Part shown: positions 10,513 through 22,489 of the stretch, in pieces
Numbering within the stretch: position 1 is the first letter of the stretch
Layout of the letters: each line of letters starts with the position of its first letter
Assembly: GCA_963513935.1 (NCBI GenBank)
Contig: OY740768.1
Location: 43,828,368 to 43,892,367, forward strand
Origin: Aphrophora alni
Lineage: Eukaryota; Arthropoda; Insecta; Hemiptera; Aphrophoridae
Direction: 5' to 3'
Length of the DNA: 64,000 bases
The notes under the pieces: model-generated
Told to the model about the DNA's origin: nothing
The model's input: only the letters and a program-made list of their open reading frames with translations
Database searches by the model: none
Program-made: the position numbers and the translations under genes

Positions 10513-13500
10513 AACATCATATGCTTTTCATTTACAGTATATTCAACACAAGAATAACATTTACTTAATCATGAATAACAGTACTATAACATATTTGATA
10601 CCTATTTCACAAATGGCAAACGAATGTTTTCAGATGTGTCTAAATATTTTATTGTTGTTTTAAACATTGATAGTTTATGTTAGATTTAAATAAAAGCTTT
10701 GCTTCTCAAATTGAAGATAGACGAAGGTTATATCTATTATCGCCTTTGCTGCCATCCAGTCAAATGTTTGATATGAGCTATACATGTCTTTTCAAATATG
10801 CATGTAAAAAATAATGTCAAAATTAAACTTAAAGTATCAACATAAATACACATTTTTATAAAGAATTAAAACTGTTTTGGACTAACTATATTTTCATTTC
10901 TACCAAAATCAAATAATTATTCTTAATTTTAAAGTAAAACTTCAACAAAATTTCTTACAAATAACACTTGTCTAAATCAAAAAACGCGTTTGATCAATCA
11001 TCTTCAGTGATTCATGAGTTATAATAATCAAACTATTGACCTAATGCTGTGCCACGTATTTTTAAAGAATGAGGAAGGAGGAGAATTGTCAAAATCTATT
11101 TGAAACTTGATAAATGGTAAGGTGTTAACAAATTCCCTACGTCGTTCTACATCACCGAAGATGGGGACATTGTGGTTGAAATACGTTTGACTTAAATAAA
11201 CTTATTACTTATGAGAAATTGTATTCAAGTTTTTTATTATAATTTTAAAACAACCCACAAGTCGGCTCAATATATATTTATAATCTTATTCTGTACATCA
11301 GAACTTTATAATCGTCAGTAAAATAGGATGAAGGTTATTAAAAATCTCTTGTTCCTAATAATATTTAGTGGGAATCACTTTTTACTTTTCTTTTAATTAA
11401 TATCATTCCAAACTCTTTAAGATTAATAGGAAAGAGTGAAAATAGAAGAAAGCAACAAATTCATGAAAATGTATGTTAATGGTACGTTTACGTTCACCTG
11501 ACATCAGTTTGTATTTATTGTTTTCCGAGAACTTTTATAGTAGTAGTATCTATAAAATAAAAATGTTGAATTATTGACAGATTGTGAGGCAATAATAATG
11601 TTTTGTATTTTAACGGCTCGGTTTGAATTTCAGTTTTTGTATACTAAAAGTAATTGGAAAGTCATGTGCTGAAGAAATCTGTTCTAAAACTCAATTTGTA
11701 ATAAAGAAAGGTATAATTAAAATGTATTATTGTGCGAATATTACAGGAGTTGATAGCTGTATTTTCAATTAACTCGGGAATTAATTTTATAAAACTTATT
11801 TTCTCCACGGTATGGATTTAGAGCAAGTAAAAAATATGTCTAAACAAAATTAATTATTTCACAGAGAGTTTATTAATCAAGATGACAGATATAAAACTGA
11901 AAACCCTTGTCGACGACATGGGCAGAGATGTTTTTCTTTGAAATTGTTGCAACTCCCTGCGGCCATGAAAGCTTATTAAAACCCTTCGTTGTTCAGACAA
12001 TACAATGGATTTCAACAAGTCTGTTTCAATGTGGCATTTGCAATGAGAAGGTTATCAATGATTTGCTATATATAATTTACTAGTTTCTCAAAATGTAAGG
12101 GTGTTTTAAGTTCTCATATTCACTTATATTCAACAAGTAGGGTTTTAAGACAGCAATGCAATGAGGCATTTGCCCCATCGATTCCCAGAATTCCAAATTT
12201 AGACGTATATATTCCCAGAATAGATGTTATCCCCTCTTTCGGTGTCAACTTTTTTTACGGGGGCCCTATGAAATTACATAGCTCATCATGAGGGTTTTAT
12301 TTAATTCGGAATAATGGAAAGAATAGTTTTGGATTAGTCCTGGTGGTGTTGTTGTTGCTAGTTTGGAAGTAAAAACATTTTATGAAATTACGTTTTTTTG
12401 TAGAAACGAAAAAGGGCTGGACGACTACCCGTTTATCTACGTACTGAGCTTTAGCGTAAATAGTTTGTCATATATTCAGAATACTCCTTCTGGATAGCAC
12501 AAAATTTGGAAGTATCTACAGGTATTAGTAAAACAAACAGAAATTTGAGAAAGAGGTGCGAATAGCTGGAACAACATGGTCTCATCATGAAGGTTTTAGA
12601 ATATAAAGCCACAACAAAGTTACCCCAGCCCTTGCGTAACGGCTAGTTTAACTTTGTTGAGGGCCTATGTTCTATCTAAGGACTTTGAGGAGATAGGTCG
12701 AGAGAATAAATCATATAGTAAAAAAGTAGTAAAAATCTACTTACAATTTTAAAATAAATTAAAAGATATAAAAGTTGTAACAATATATTTTCAAGTGGTT
12801 TTAAAACTGTTTTCTCGTTAAATTCGATTACCATTTGTAGATTTTAACTCAACTGATAATGAAAGTGCGGGGGGAGGGTAAGACAGGTAAAACAGCCGTG
12901 GAGTCGCTAGGCAGTGACTAAGACGCTTGGTAAGATGATCTAAAATGTAATTTAGGATGTTACTAACTACTTGCTGTATTGATGTCGTTATTATTGTCAT
13001 TATATTAGGGTTAGATTTATTGGTTCATATCATGTCATGGAAAACATTGTACTGTAGATTATAATTTACACCCGAAAAAACTCAAGATGTGTTAAAGTGG
13101 AAATATATAACCTATACATGTTATTTTATCCATCAAGTGATTAAAAAATAAATGGTCAAAACGTAAATATATTGGTAATTTTAAACAGTATTCATCACGT
13201 ATTTAATTTGAAACTATTAATGAACATTTTCATACATATAAAAGACACACTGTAACACTGGTAGTAGAAACATTACCATTACCACTATCAGACGTAAACT
13301 GTGTGTCAATATTTAAAATCCAATAAACGCTCCATTGCAATTTTACCATGTATAATACTGTCAGACTTCAGATTATCATGTATTCCGTTTAATCCTACCT
13401 CCCACTCCCCCCAGTTCAGTTTCAATAATTACTTTTTCCAATATAGATTACCAGACTATGAATGTCCATCATTTCATAATGTTTCTAAATGATACTGTAA

Positions 13501-13780
13501 CATGATTATTTCTGTTGTGTTTAAAGTCGTACATCAATCGTTTATACAATTTAATTTCATCCTTGCGATGTAAATCATAGTGGCTTAATACGCATTTTAC
13601 TTATTATTTCTAGACTTGTATAAACTGTAATTAAAATTTATTTTTGGATGTCGATCATACCAGTTTGGATATTATGTTGGACAAGCTTTAATTGTGCTTG
13701 TCAATATCTGTCTATATGGCTTCACAATTTCTAAGGAATTGTCAAATGTTAATTATTTAATGTTGAATACGTCATTAAAT
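10513..13780. other. Gene-free stretch
   Basis: There is no supported gene in about 3.3 kb. A phrase CTCATCATGA(A/G)GGTTTTA occurs at about 12281 and 12580, both on the + strand, suggesting an old duplication around 12.1-12.6 kb. Nothing else is recognised. Confidence 0.5.
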
Positions 13781-14190
13781 TATTTTGTCATGAAAAGTGT
13801 CCAATTTCTCCAAAATAGAATGGCGCAAACCGCTTTCAAATATCTCAAATAACAAAAACGTTGAGGGGATTGCAGGTTTCTTTTCAGCCGTTTTACTTTT
13901 TGGGCCGCCATTTTGTTTAGGATAATCGGATTGATATTTCAATTACAGATTCTTTCTCGTCTTTTCATTACGAACAAAATGACGTATCACATATCTGTCA
14001 TATTTGGAATATTTTGCAGGGTTACCCCTCCCCCTTTGGGCCCCGGGACCCAAATTTGAAAATTATTTTGTGATGAAAAGTGTCTCCTACCTCCAAAATA
14101 TAATGGCGCAAACCGCTTTCAAATATCTCAAATAATAATAACGTTGCGGGGGGGGGGGTGCAGGTTTCTTTTCAGCCACCCTGTATGTGA
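13781..14190 (+). repeat. Duplicated ~115-bp repeat with CACCCTGTA end
   Basis: Two direct copies, about 13781-13893 and 14062-14178, share AATGGCGCAAACCGCTTTCA, then AATATCTCAAATAA and GCAGGTTTCTTTTCAGCC, and lie about 281 bp apart. The second copy ends in CCACCCTGTATG; the reverse complement ACAGGGTGG resembles the ends of many insect non-autonomous transposons. Between them lie GGGCCGCCATTTTGTTTAGG (13901-13920) and a C/G-rich stretch with GGGCCCCGGGACCC (14038-14051). A G-run sits at about 14149-14159. It is probably one element with internal duplication or two nested copies. Confidence 0.6.
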
Positions 14191-15645
14191 ATTTACATAA
14201 CAAATGACAGAGTGGTTCTTCCTTTGGAAAGTCTTAAAGTTGATACACAAAACTTTGTAAACACACATTTACGATTATACCACTTAAAAGGTGATAAGCG
14301 TACGTTAAAATTGGTTATAGCCAGACATTATTTTCCTACAAGAGCTATTTACTTATATATTCTATAGTGGTAAACCACTTTCTTTTATAAACTGTCTTAT
14401 TTGTTTGAGGTTATATGTTTTAATAATTGATGTAATATATTTCGTTATATATTTTTTTTATAAACTAAACTTGGTGAAATTCTTTCAGTTTTAGGGATAT
14501 CTTGTATAGAAACAGTTCCACTTGGTCGTAGAATGTTGCGCTACTGACTATTTTAAATAACCGCCTAATTTTGGTAATTATTTGAACTGCTACGAGAAAC
14601 TCAACATCTTCATTTGAAATATTTCCGCTCAATAATTCTTATGATATCTGTGTTAAAAATTGTAGATTTTTATTACAAGAAGCCGACACGTTTTAGGGAT
14701 AGCCTAGACAATTGGCCTAGGCGATATTTATTTTCAAAATGTACTACTAATAGATGGCCTCATTTTGTAGTAGTTAAAATGATTACGACTTTGTCTGCGT
14801 GAACATATTACCTGCCAGTTATTTTATGATTTATTTTGTAATAAATGACATATTATGTTTCAGTTTCTTCTTACAATTATACAGAGTGTTTCTAACTACG
14901 TTCAAAAAATTCAGAATAAAAATTATAAAAATTACTACGTTGTTCTTGGGTAAAAATAAGTCCAAAAGTATCTTTGGACATATAAGTCTTAAAATACTTA
15001 TCCCCCCACTCCTCCCATTATGAGTTGTTAAAAAATATATATTTAGGAAATATATTATTTAAGTCCAAATTTGTTATATATATATATTTTTTAAATGACC
15101 CTTTATCAATGTACCCCAAAACTTACATATAGTTTTGTATGTTTTAGAAATTGCAGCGGTTTAAAATTGTTAATGTAGATATATATATATATATATATAT
15201 ATATAGTAAAATTTGGGTGTCACACAATTAAGAAAAACTAAATTTCTGACACATGAAAAGCGATTTTAATTCGTCGGTTCTAGTCACAATTATTACCAAA
15301 TCATAATTGCAAGAACTCCGTATAAGCTGTGAATACTCAACGGTTACACTGAGGAGAATACAAGTTGCATACTCTGCCCCTAATTAACATTAATTTAATA
15401 TGTGTTGGAAACACGTTCAAAAATGTCTAAACTTAAGGAAAATCCATATTCAAAAACATTTTATAGTTGTTTGTCTTTGAGTTATTATTTATAATTTAAA
15501 TACGTTGTTAGAGAAGACGAGCGAGGTAAAAAATTATAAAAAAGTATGAAATGTTGATTTATTTCACATTTATATGCATTTTTTACAATTTTGATTTTAT
15601 TTAATTTTAATGTAACAGCAGATATTTCTTGTTGAAACTCCATAT
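14191..15645. other. Gene-free stretch with (AT)n microsatellite
   Basis: No gene is seen. An (AT)n tract of about 26 bp lies at 15180-15205, with a short (TA)n near 15076-15087. The frames at 14614-14802 and 14799-15023 are compositionally AT-driven. Confidence 0.5.
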
Positions 15646-15744
15646 TCAAGGATAAAATAAAGTAATAAAGCTTAATGTTTCAAAATATCTTTTTTTCAAA
15701 ATATATATTTTGAAACTATAATCTTTGCTTTATTTTATCCTTGA
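15646..15744. repeat. 99-bp foldback hairpin
   Basis: A perfect 17-bp outer stem pairs 15646-15662 (TCAAGGATAAAATAAAG) with 15728-15744. A perfect 11-bp inner stem pairs 15678-15688 (TTTCAAAATAT) with 15705-15715. Between them is an unequal internal loop (15 against 12 nt), and the apical loop is 16 nt. The size fits a snapback MITE or a precursor-microRNA-like hairpin. No target-site duplication is obvious. Confidence 0.75.
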
Positions 15745-15955
15745 TTTTATTTGTCGGAAATGGGGAGGAGAGTAGAATAACTGAAGTCGAAAATCTTCAA
15801 GTTATTATCAAATATTTTGAACTAATAGCTGCGATGGAAAGGACTATTTTTAAATTATTCCATTTGTAACATTATAATTTGAATTATAAGCCCTAATAGT
15901 TAATTAATAACACATTAATAATTATTAATATTTTATGTTATTAAATATCCTAATG

Positions 15956-16057
15956 TATATTTCGATAACATCGTTGTCAACGAGAGTTCTACTGTTAAAA
16001 TAAAACCTTCTAATGTTTAGCAGTCTCTTATGATAATAACAATGTTATCGAAATATA
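15956..16057. mobile_element. 102-bp MITE-like inverted-repeat element
   Basis: Perfect 16-bp terminal inverted repeats, TATATTTCGATAACAT (15956-15971) and its complement (16042-16057), are followed inwards by further imperfect pairing (CGTTGTCAACGAGAG against TGTTATTATCATAAGAG). The outer TA dinucleotides fit a TA target-site duplication, as in Tc1/mariner-type MITEs. The element encodes nothing. Confidence 0.65.
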
Positions 16058-18599
16058 GGCTACATCAGGGTACTTATTGAAATAAACTCTAAAACAATAA
16101 ATATTGCAATTATTGTGATATTAGTTAATGTTTTCATAATTGTGGTTTTGGGACTTGTCAATAAATATTCTGAATTTCATCATAGTGTTCACTGAAGTAG
16201 TATTAATTTAAAATAAACCAAATATTTAGTTGGAGATATATTCACATATATATGTTGGAACATAAATTTTATCCAAAGTTACAGAACTATGCATCAATGA
16301 AAATTTAAAGATCCTAATAAAGTAGTAGGCTATATTAATAGGATTAGCACATTTTAAATGAATTTTTTCTATCGATGTTTTGTAAAAAGGAAATATACAA
16401 CTCCTTAGACTGTCCTTAGAAATTTTTTATTGCTGGTAGTGTAAAAATTAGATTTTATTTATAATTTAAGAGATAATATTTTTATTTTATTTTAAAAGAT
16501 TTATTTTTCGGATTGATAATTGTATATTTTTATAAAATGTAGAGAGCATTTAATTCTTAAACTGTTTAATATTTCAAAACTTTCCAAGAATAAACTTGTA
16601 AAATAGTAAATTCATTTATTATTCTTTAAAGTAATGCACATTTAAATTATAAGCTCGCGTTTCAAAATGTTGATTTCCTGTTACTCCCTAATCATGTCCG
16701 GTTACGAGGAAATTCTCAATATATTATTCAGTCTTCATTACAGCGGTGTATTTAAAGCACATTAAATTATATCTCTATTATTAACTCTTTATTTATCATC
16801 TCCGTGCAAGACCGGTTGACTGACTGACATATTTATCACAAATATCAGTCAACTCAAATGTTTAATCAAAGCAAAAAAAAGGTTAAAGGATCAACACAAC
16901 AACGTCTAATAATTTCCGAAACATTTTCAAATGTAAAAAATAAAATCCGCTTTTGAATTGAGCCCCTAAATAGTTGTAGAATTAGTCTATAATTTATGTA
17001 ACTTGATACAATAAGCTATAGTGAGATAATATTAAAAAAAAAGTAATATTTAAAACTAAATTTTGAAAATTGGTGTATATTGTTAGTTAATTGTCAATAT
17101 GAAGGTAAATTATATTTCCTCTGCAAAACAGTGTTAATTTTTGTTAAAATGAGAATGATTTGAGGTAGGATAATTAAATTTATAAATTATAATAGTCTAT
17201 AAAGTACTTTTAAGTAAAAATAATAAGCCATAGAATAAACTTTTTAGACAGGTTATGATTACAAATTTATTTTTACAACATATCGGATGTTAGTTGGCAA
17301 CCCTTACCTCTTGCTTCCGGTTGTAGGGTAATGGATTATTGCAGTACCACAATAGTCTACATCACACCCGCGCGCACAATGATCGAACAGTGAGGCTCAC
17401 GTTTTGCTCATGTTGAATATAAAAATAATTATAGGAACCTCCCGGCCACCACTACCCTTCTACAACCTCCTCTCTTGATGCCGTCCCTCCCATTTATGTC
17501 ACAACCACCGCTTTCCATCATTCGCATGTTAACATTTGTAAAACAAATCAAACGAATTCAATTCTGGTCTAGTTAGGTTCGATATGTAATTGACATTTAA
17601 ACAAAAAGAGTGCACTGAGGGGAGTGAAATGTCTTTTTATTTGTACGTGTTAAATATTTTATTTTAAAACCAATAGATTGTTTTACAGTTTTAGTTAGCG
17701 GAAAGAGTGTAGTATGATTTGCTGGGATATTTGCTTAATTAAAGTGAAGAAAAATATTGCAGAACTAACCACAAAACGAAAAATAATATACACTGCCATC
17801 TTCCAAAGAATATCGACAAATTATACGTGAAATGAAAACAATGTTATTTGCTTTATCTTTGAGTTTTCCCTCATGAATTTTTTATGGTTACTGAAGTTGC
17901 TGTAGAAGGATCTCCTTCTCCTATCAACTTTTATGTATTCTATTTTAAAACATTTTAGAAGTTATTTAAATAAAGCCTAAGTTTACTTCGCTTGGACCTC
18001 AAACTCATAAATCGAATTCGATTAAAATTGAGCATTTAATAAGCCAGTTAAGATTCGTGTTAGTTTTTTATCCATTAATTCTAAACCGTAATATTATTTA
18101 CTAGCGATTTGGTACACTGTTTAGGGTCGATATTTGTTTACCTTTGATAACTCCCGAAAAGGTATTTTTAGGAATACGATTTGTTTGATTCAGAACAATC
18201 TATTTAGTCAAAATTGTTAATGCTGATTTTGATAAAAATAGTAATTTTGAATTTTGGTTTTATGACAGATAACCCCAAATATTGAGTCATCAATAATTTT
18301 TTTTTTTAATGTGTAATTTTTTCTAATTGAAAATAATCGGTTCTTTCGTTTAGATCGTAGAAACACTACACAGAGACACAATATTCCGAAACAATTTTTT
18401 GTACTCAGTCGCCCTAATCCTGAACATCTATATTTTGATCATTAACATATCTTTCTCAAAATACATCTATGAGAGACGGTAAAGAGATAAAAGGTTAATA
18501 AATATTTCAGTTCATATAATGTTTGTAGTGTTTCTATCCCACGGTTTAGTAAAGTCCTATTATCAGTTATAAACCATTTAAACTAGTTTTGCTTAATTA
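16058..18599. other. Gene-free stretch; GC-richer patch 17290-17520
   Basis: There is no supported gene. At 17290-17520 the sequence turns richer in C and G (CACACCCGCGCGCACAATG near 17363, followed by pyrimidine-rich CTCCTCTCTTGATGCCGTCC near 17467). That could be an exon, promoter or old transposon piece, but I could not extend a convincing reading frame. Confidence 0.4.
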
Positions 18600-18775
18600 A
18601 CAAAAAGGGTCGCCACCCTCGAATCAGGCGCCTATATTCTTTCCCGCCGCTATATCCAAGCCAATCCCCATTGGTCAATTTTCGCGCAAACTGAGTTTGC
18701 CCCAGCCAGGGAGGGTACGATTAGAAGCCAAGCCGAAGAAAATTTAGAAAGGAAAAAGAGTGATTACACACTTTC
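18600..18775 (+). promoter_or_regulatory. Promoter-like patch: CCAAT boxes and E2F-like sites
   Basis: A GC-rich patch in AT-rich surroundings holds TTTCCCGCC (18640-18648) and TTTTCGCGCAAA (18679-18690), both fitting the E2F/DP consensus TTTSSCGC. Between them a direct CCAAT (18661-18665) and an inverted one, ATTGG (18670-18674), fit NF-Y. The family of E2F plus CCAAT promoters commonly serves cell-cycle genes. No first exon was found on either side, and the patch passes directly into the minisatellite at about 18776. It may instead be the internal promoter of a transposon or simply the non-repetitive flank of the array. Confidence 0.3.
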
Positions 18776-20036
18776 TCGCTCTCGTTATTCTACAAGGCCA
18801 CGTATTGAAACTCTCTCGCTCACCGCTCTCACTCCTGCTATTCTACAAGGCCACGTATTGAAACTCTCTCGCTCACCGCTCACTCTCGCTATTCTATAAG
18901 GCCACGTATTGAAACTCTCTCGCTCACCGCTCACCCTCGCTATTCTACAAGGCCACGTATTGAAACTCTCTCGCTCACCGCTCTCACTCCTGCTATTCTA
19001 TAAGGCCATGTATTGAAACTCTCTCGCTCACCGCTCTCACTCCTGCTATTCTACAAGGCCACGCATTGAAACTCTCTCGCTCACCGCTCTCACTCCTGCT
19101 ATTCTACAAGGCCACGTATTGAAACTCTCTCGCTCACCGCTCTCACTCCTGCTATTCTATAAGGCCATGTATTGAAACTCTCTCGCTCACCGCTCACCCT
19201 CGCTATTCTATAAGGCCACGTATTGAAACTCTCTCGCTCACCGCTCTCACTCCTGCTATTCTACAAGGCCACGTATTGAAACTCTCTCGCTCACCGATCT
19301 CACTCCTGCTATTCTATAAGGCCATGTATTGAAACTCTCTCGCTCACCGCTCACCCTCGCTATTCTATAAGGCCACGTATTAAAACTCTCTCGCTCACCG
19401 CTCTCACTCCTGCTATTCTATAAGGCCATGTATTGAAACTCTCTCGCTCACCGCTCACCCTCGCTATTCTACAAGGCCACGTATTGAAACTCTCTCGCTC
19501 ACCGCTCTCACTCCTGCTATTCTACAAGGCCACGTATTGAAACTCTCTCGCTCACCGCTCACCCTCGCTATTCTACAAGGCCACGTATTGAAACTCTCTC
19601 GCTCACCGCTCTCACTCCTGCTATTCTACAAGGCCACGTATTGAAACTCTCTCGCTCACCGCTCACCCTCGCTATTCTACAAGGCCACGTATTGAAACTC
19701 TCACGCTCACCGCTCACTCTCGCTATTCTACAAGGCCACGTATTGAAACTCTCTCGCTCACCGCTCACCCTCGATATTCTACAAGGCCAGGTATTGAAAC
19801 TCTCTCGCTCACCGCTCTCACTCCTGCTATTCTATAAGGCCATGTATTGAAACTATCTCGCTCACCGCTCTCACTCCTGCTATTCTACAAGGCCACGTAT
19901 TGAAACTCTCTCGCTCACCGCTCTCACTCCTGCTATTCTATAAGGCCACGTATTGAAACTCTCTGGCTCACCGCTCTCACTCCTGCTATTCTACAAGGCC
20001 ACGTATTGAAACTCTCTCGCTCACCGCTCTCACTCT
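18776..20036. repeat. 24-unit minisatellite of 51- and 53-bp units
   Basis: Twenty-four tandem units can be phased on TTCTA(C/T)AAGG, beginning at 18788, 18841, 18892, 18943, 18996 and so on to 19989. Two length variants alternate irregularly: 14 intervals of 53 bp (ending GCTCTCACTCCTG) and 9 of 51 bp (ending GCTCACCCTCG). A second polymorphism, CTACAAGGCCACG or CTATAAGGCCATG, partly co-segregates with unit type and shows higher-order duplication. Units share GTATTGAAACTCTCTCGCTC. Open frames across it (19568-19768 -, 19641-19850 +) follow 51 bp = 17 codons and are not genes. Confidence 0.97.
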
Positions 20037-20925
20037 GAAAAAATCTGAATTTTGTATTATTTACTTCTTAAAATTATCGTCAAATTTTGAGTTATCAGAA
20101 AAAGTAAAAAAAAGTCTCGAAGTGTGCCAAAATATGTCCACATATCAATTTTTTTATCAATCCGTGTGTTTGAATGGTAAAGCACTGCGTAGACGAAACA
20201 GAAAACAGACGATTTTCAGACATCATTCCCAAAACAACTTTTTAGGACTCAAAGTACCTCAAAACAAGTAATTTCATAAAATCCTCGACACCGGTGTTTT
20301 TACTCATCACATAATTTTCTCTAGATTATGTATAATATGTGGGGAAATAATAAATGATTAAAAATAAACAGCAAGACTTTAAAGAATATTAAAATTCTTT
20401 TGAATGTTCGATTATATTTTAGTTTTAAATGTTTGTTTTACCAAATTTTCAATACTTAAACTTACATATGTTTTATATAATATATAACGAGTAAAGTCAT
20501 GTAAGTAGTCGTGAAGACTATCTGGTGGTTGCTTTGATGAAAAATTTTCTAATCTTTTTTATATTTACTATTAATTCAAAATATCTGGTTTGGATTTTTG
20601 TAAAGTTTTAATCATAATTATTATTAAGGAGTAAATGATATTAGTTTGTATTTCGTTGTATTCAAATATTGAAATGTTATATAATTAATTATGAAAACAT
20701 AAACTACTAATTAGTAAAATATGCAGTTAATAAACAGTTGCCATTGATGTGTTGTAGGTTAATGTAAACTTGGCAAAGCTGCTGAATCAACGTGGGACTA
20801 TTCACGTAATTTAAGTTAGAGTTTGTAAAATGATTATATAATTGTAAAGTTTAATTCTAATGAAACTTACAATAAAATTTTTTATTACTTGTTCTATAAA
20901 CGCGCTCTCGACGTATACCTAAAAA
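20037..20925. other. Gene-free stretch
   Basis: AT-rich and unrecognised; I see no frame or repeat worth naming. Confidence 0.5.
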
Positions 20926-21205
20926 CCCAATTTCATTTGTAGACCCCTAACGGTCCACATATAGTGAGTACAGGCGTGGCAATTCCGATGGACCCTAGCT
21001 GGATCTACAGTTTTTTCTTGTAGTTATGGGTTACATCTGCCTCTTTTTTTTTCTCTTTCCTTTCCTTAACCAAGTTTTCTTCTCTTCAGATCGTGACGCT
21101 ATTTGAGTATTCAATGGCTACGGGGGTTTATTTTACTTGTTTCTTCTTCTTTAAAAAAAAAGATAATGAGAGAGGTTCTCCCATGTAAAAAACAAGGTAA
21201 AAATA
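20926..21205 (+). repeat. Dispersed repeat family B, copy 1
   Basis: Shared landmarks are CATATAGTGAG (20958-20968), GGCAATTCCGATGGACCCTA (20978-20997), CTGGATCTAC, a T/C-rich run, GTGACGCTATTTGAGTATTC (21093-21112) and GAGAGAGGTTCTCCCATGTA (21168-21187). The same order occurs at 32.3, 32.7 and 34.2 kb and partly at 49.8 kb, always on the same strand. It is non-coding with a pyrimidine-rich middle, of unknown class (SINE-like in size). Confidence 0.65.
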
Positions 21206-21357
21206 CATTTGTAAATCATCTGGTCCGCAATATCTACCTTTATCGTAGGGACAACAATTTCGTATAAGACAAAGGTTTTGTGACAGGATTAACAAAATCA
21301 TAATTATTGGTTTCGTCCGTCATGAGAAACTTGTGTTTTAGAAGAATTAGAGAAAAA

Positions 21358-21432
21358 TACGACAAAAGAGAATGAGAGTACGAGAGAGACAAAGAGGAAA
21401 AGAGACAGAGAAAAAAGGAAGAGAGAAAACAA
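21358..21432. repeat. GA-rich purine tract
   Basis: About 75 bases almost wholly of A and G on the + strand (GAGAGAGACAAAGAGGAAAA). Low complexity, no coding value. Confidence 0.7.
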
Positions 21433-22239
21433 ACAAAATTAATCTCAATACATTTTTTTTATAAATAGGTTCCTTAGCTTTCAGTCTCAGGTCGGTCTTT
21501 GTATCGTACAGTCTGGTGTACACAGCCAGGCAGACGGAAATCGCTTAAAACTTTTCGTATCAAACAAATATTTTTCAATTAAATGACCTAATCGTTTTTC
21601 GATCAAATCCCTCTTTCCGAACTTCAAGATAGTGTGTTTCAATATACCAAAATATTGTAAAGAAACTGTCTGTAACAAGACCTAAGATAAATTGATTGAG
21701 GGAAGCCGGCAGGAGTCCGTACAGGAAATTGGAAGGGATTTAAGAAGTCCCGAGAGTAAATTGGGAGAGATGTAAGAGGAGATTAGGAATGGAATAGGAG
21801 AATTACGTATACAAAATTATAGAAGGGAAATCATTTTAAACTGTTGCAAAGTTTGGTTTCCTTTAGTATTTAATTTATCCAAGTTTTACTCAGTTATATT
21901 AATTTTCAGTTTGTGTACTTTTGTAGATTGGATGAAAAAAGAGAGAGCAAATGGGAATGTTTAGTTTCTAAACAGTACTCAATGTCTACTAGATTGGGGT
22001 AGGGGGACAGCGGTTTTATGGATAGTTATTATTTGGATGTTAAACTATCAGATCAAATACTATTTCACATTTGAATGTGATGTTAATGAATATGTTCCAG
22101 TATAATAGCATGATGTTGTACGTAGTTAAGGTTGGAGTAGAAAGAAAATGGCTAAATTTCAAATTTCAAATTAAAAAAAAAACAGAGTTTGCCCCAAAGA
22201 TTAAACAAGTCAATCTTGAAGGCGGTGAATGAAGAATGA

Positions 22240-22440
22240 TACGTTATATTGGATTAGGTTATGCAATGTTAGTAGTACGTTATACTGAATTAAGTTAGGT
22301 TAGATTATATTAGGTAAGGTTAGGTTAGATTATGTTAGATTAAGTTGTGCATTTTAGATTAGGTTAGGTTATCCTATGTTAAATTAGCTTCCGTTAGACT
22401 AGAATAGGTAAGGTTATGTTAGTTTAGATTAGGTTAGGTT
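22240..22440 (+). repeat. Degenerate GTTAG/TTAGG-type array
   Basis: Many overlapping GGTTAG, GATTAG and GTTAGATTA words over about 200 bp. They resemble decayed copies of the arthropod telomeric pentamer TTAGG, but such TTAGGTTAGG-rich tracts are common interspersed repeats in insects. The tract lies directly before the LINE pseudogene at 22.49 kb, and shorter similar runs lie at 24299-24330, 29599-29640 and 29926-29965. Confidence 0.7.
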
Positions 22441-22489
22441 TTGCAATATTTGTAATTTAAAAGATCAAAATATCAAGCCTGGACAGTTT

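Noticed and set aside
19568..19850. Open frames on both strands encoding 17-residue repeats
   Set aside because: They result from consecutive 51-bp units of the minisatellite; the frame breaks at every 53-bp unit.
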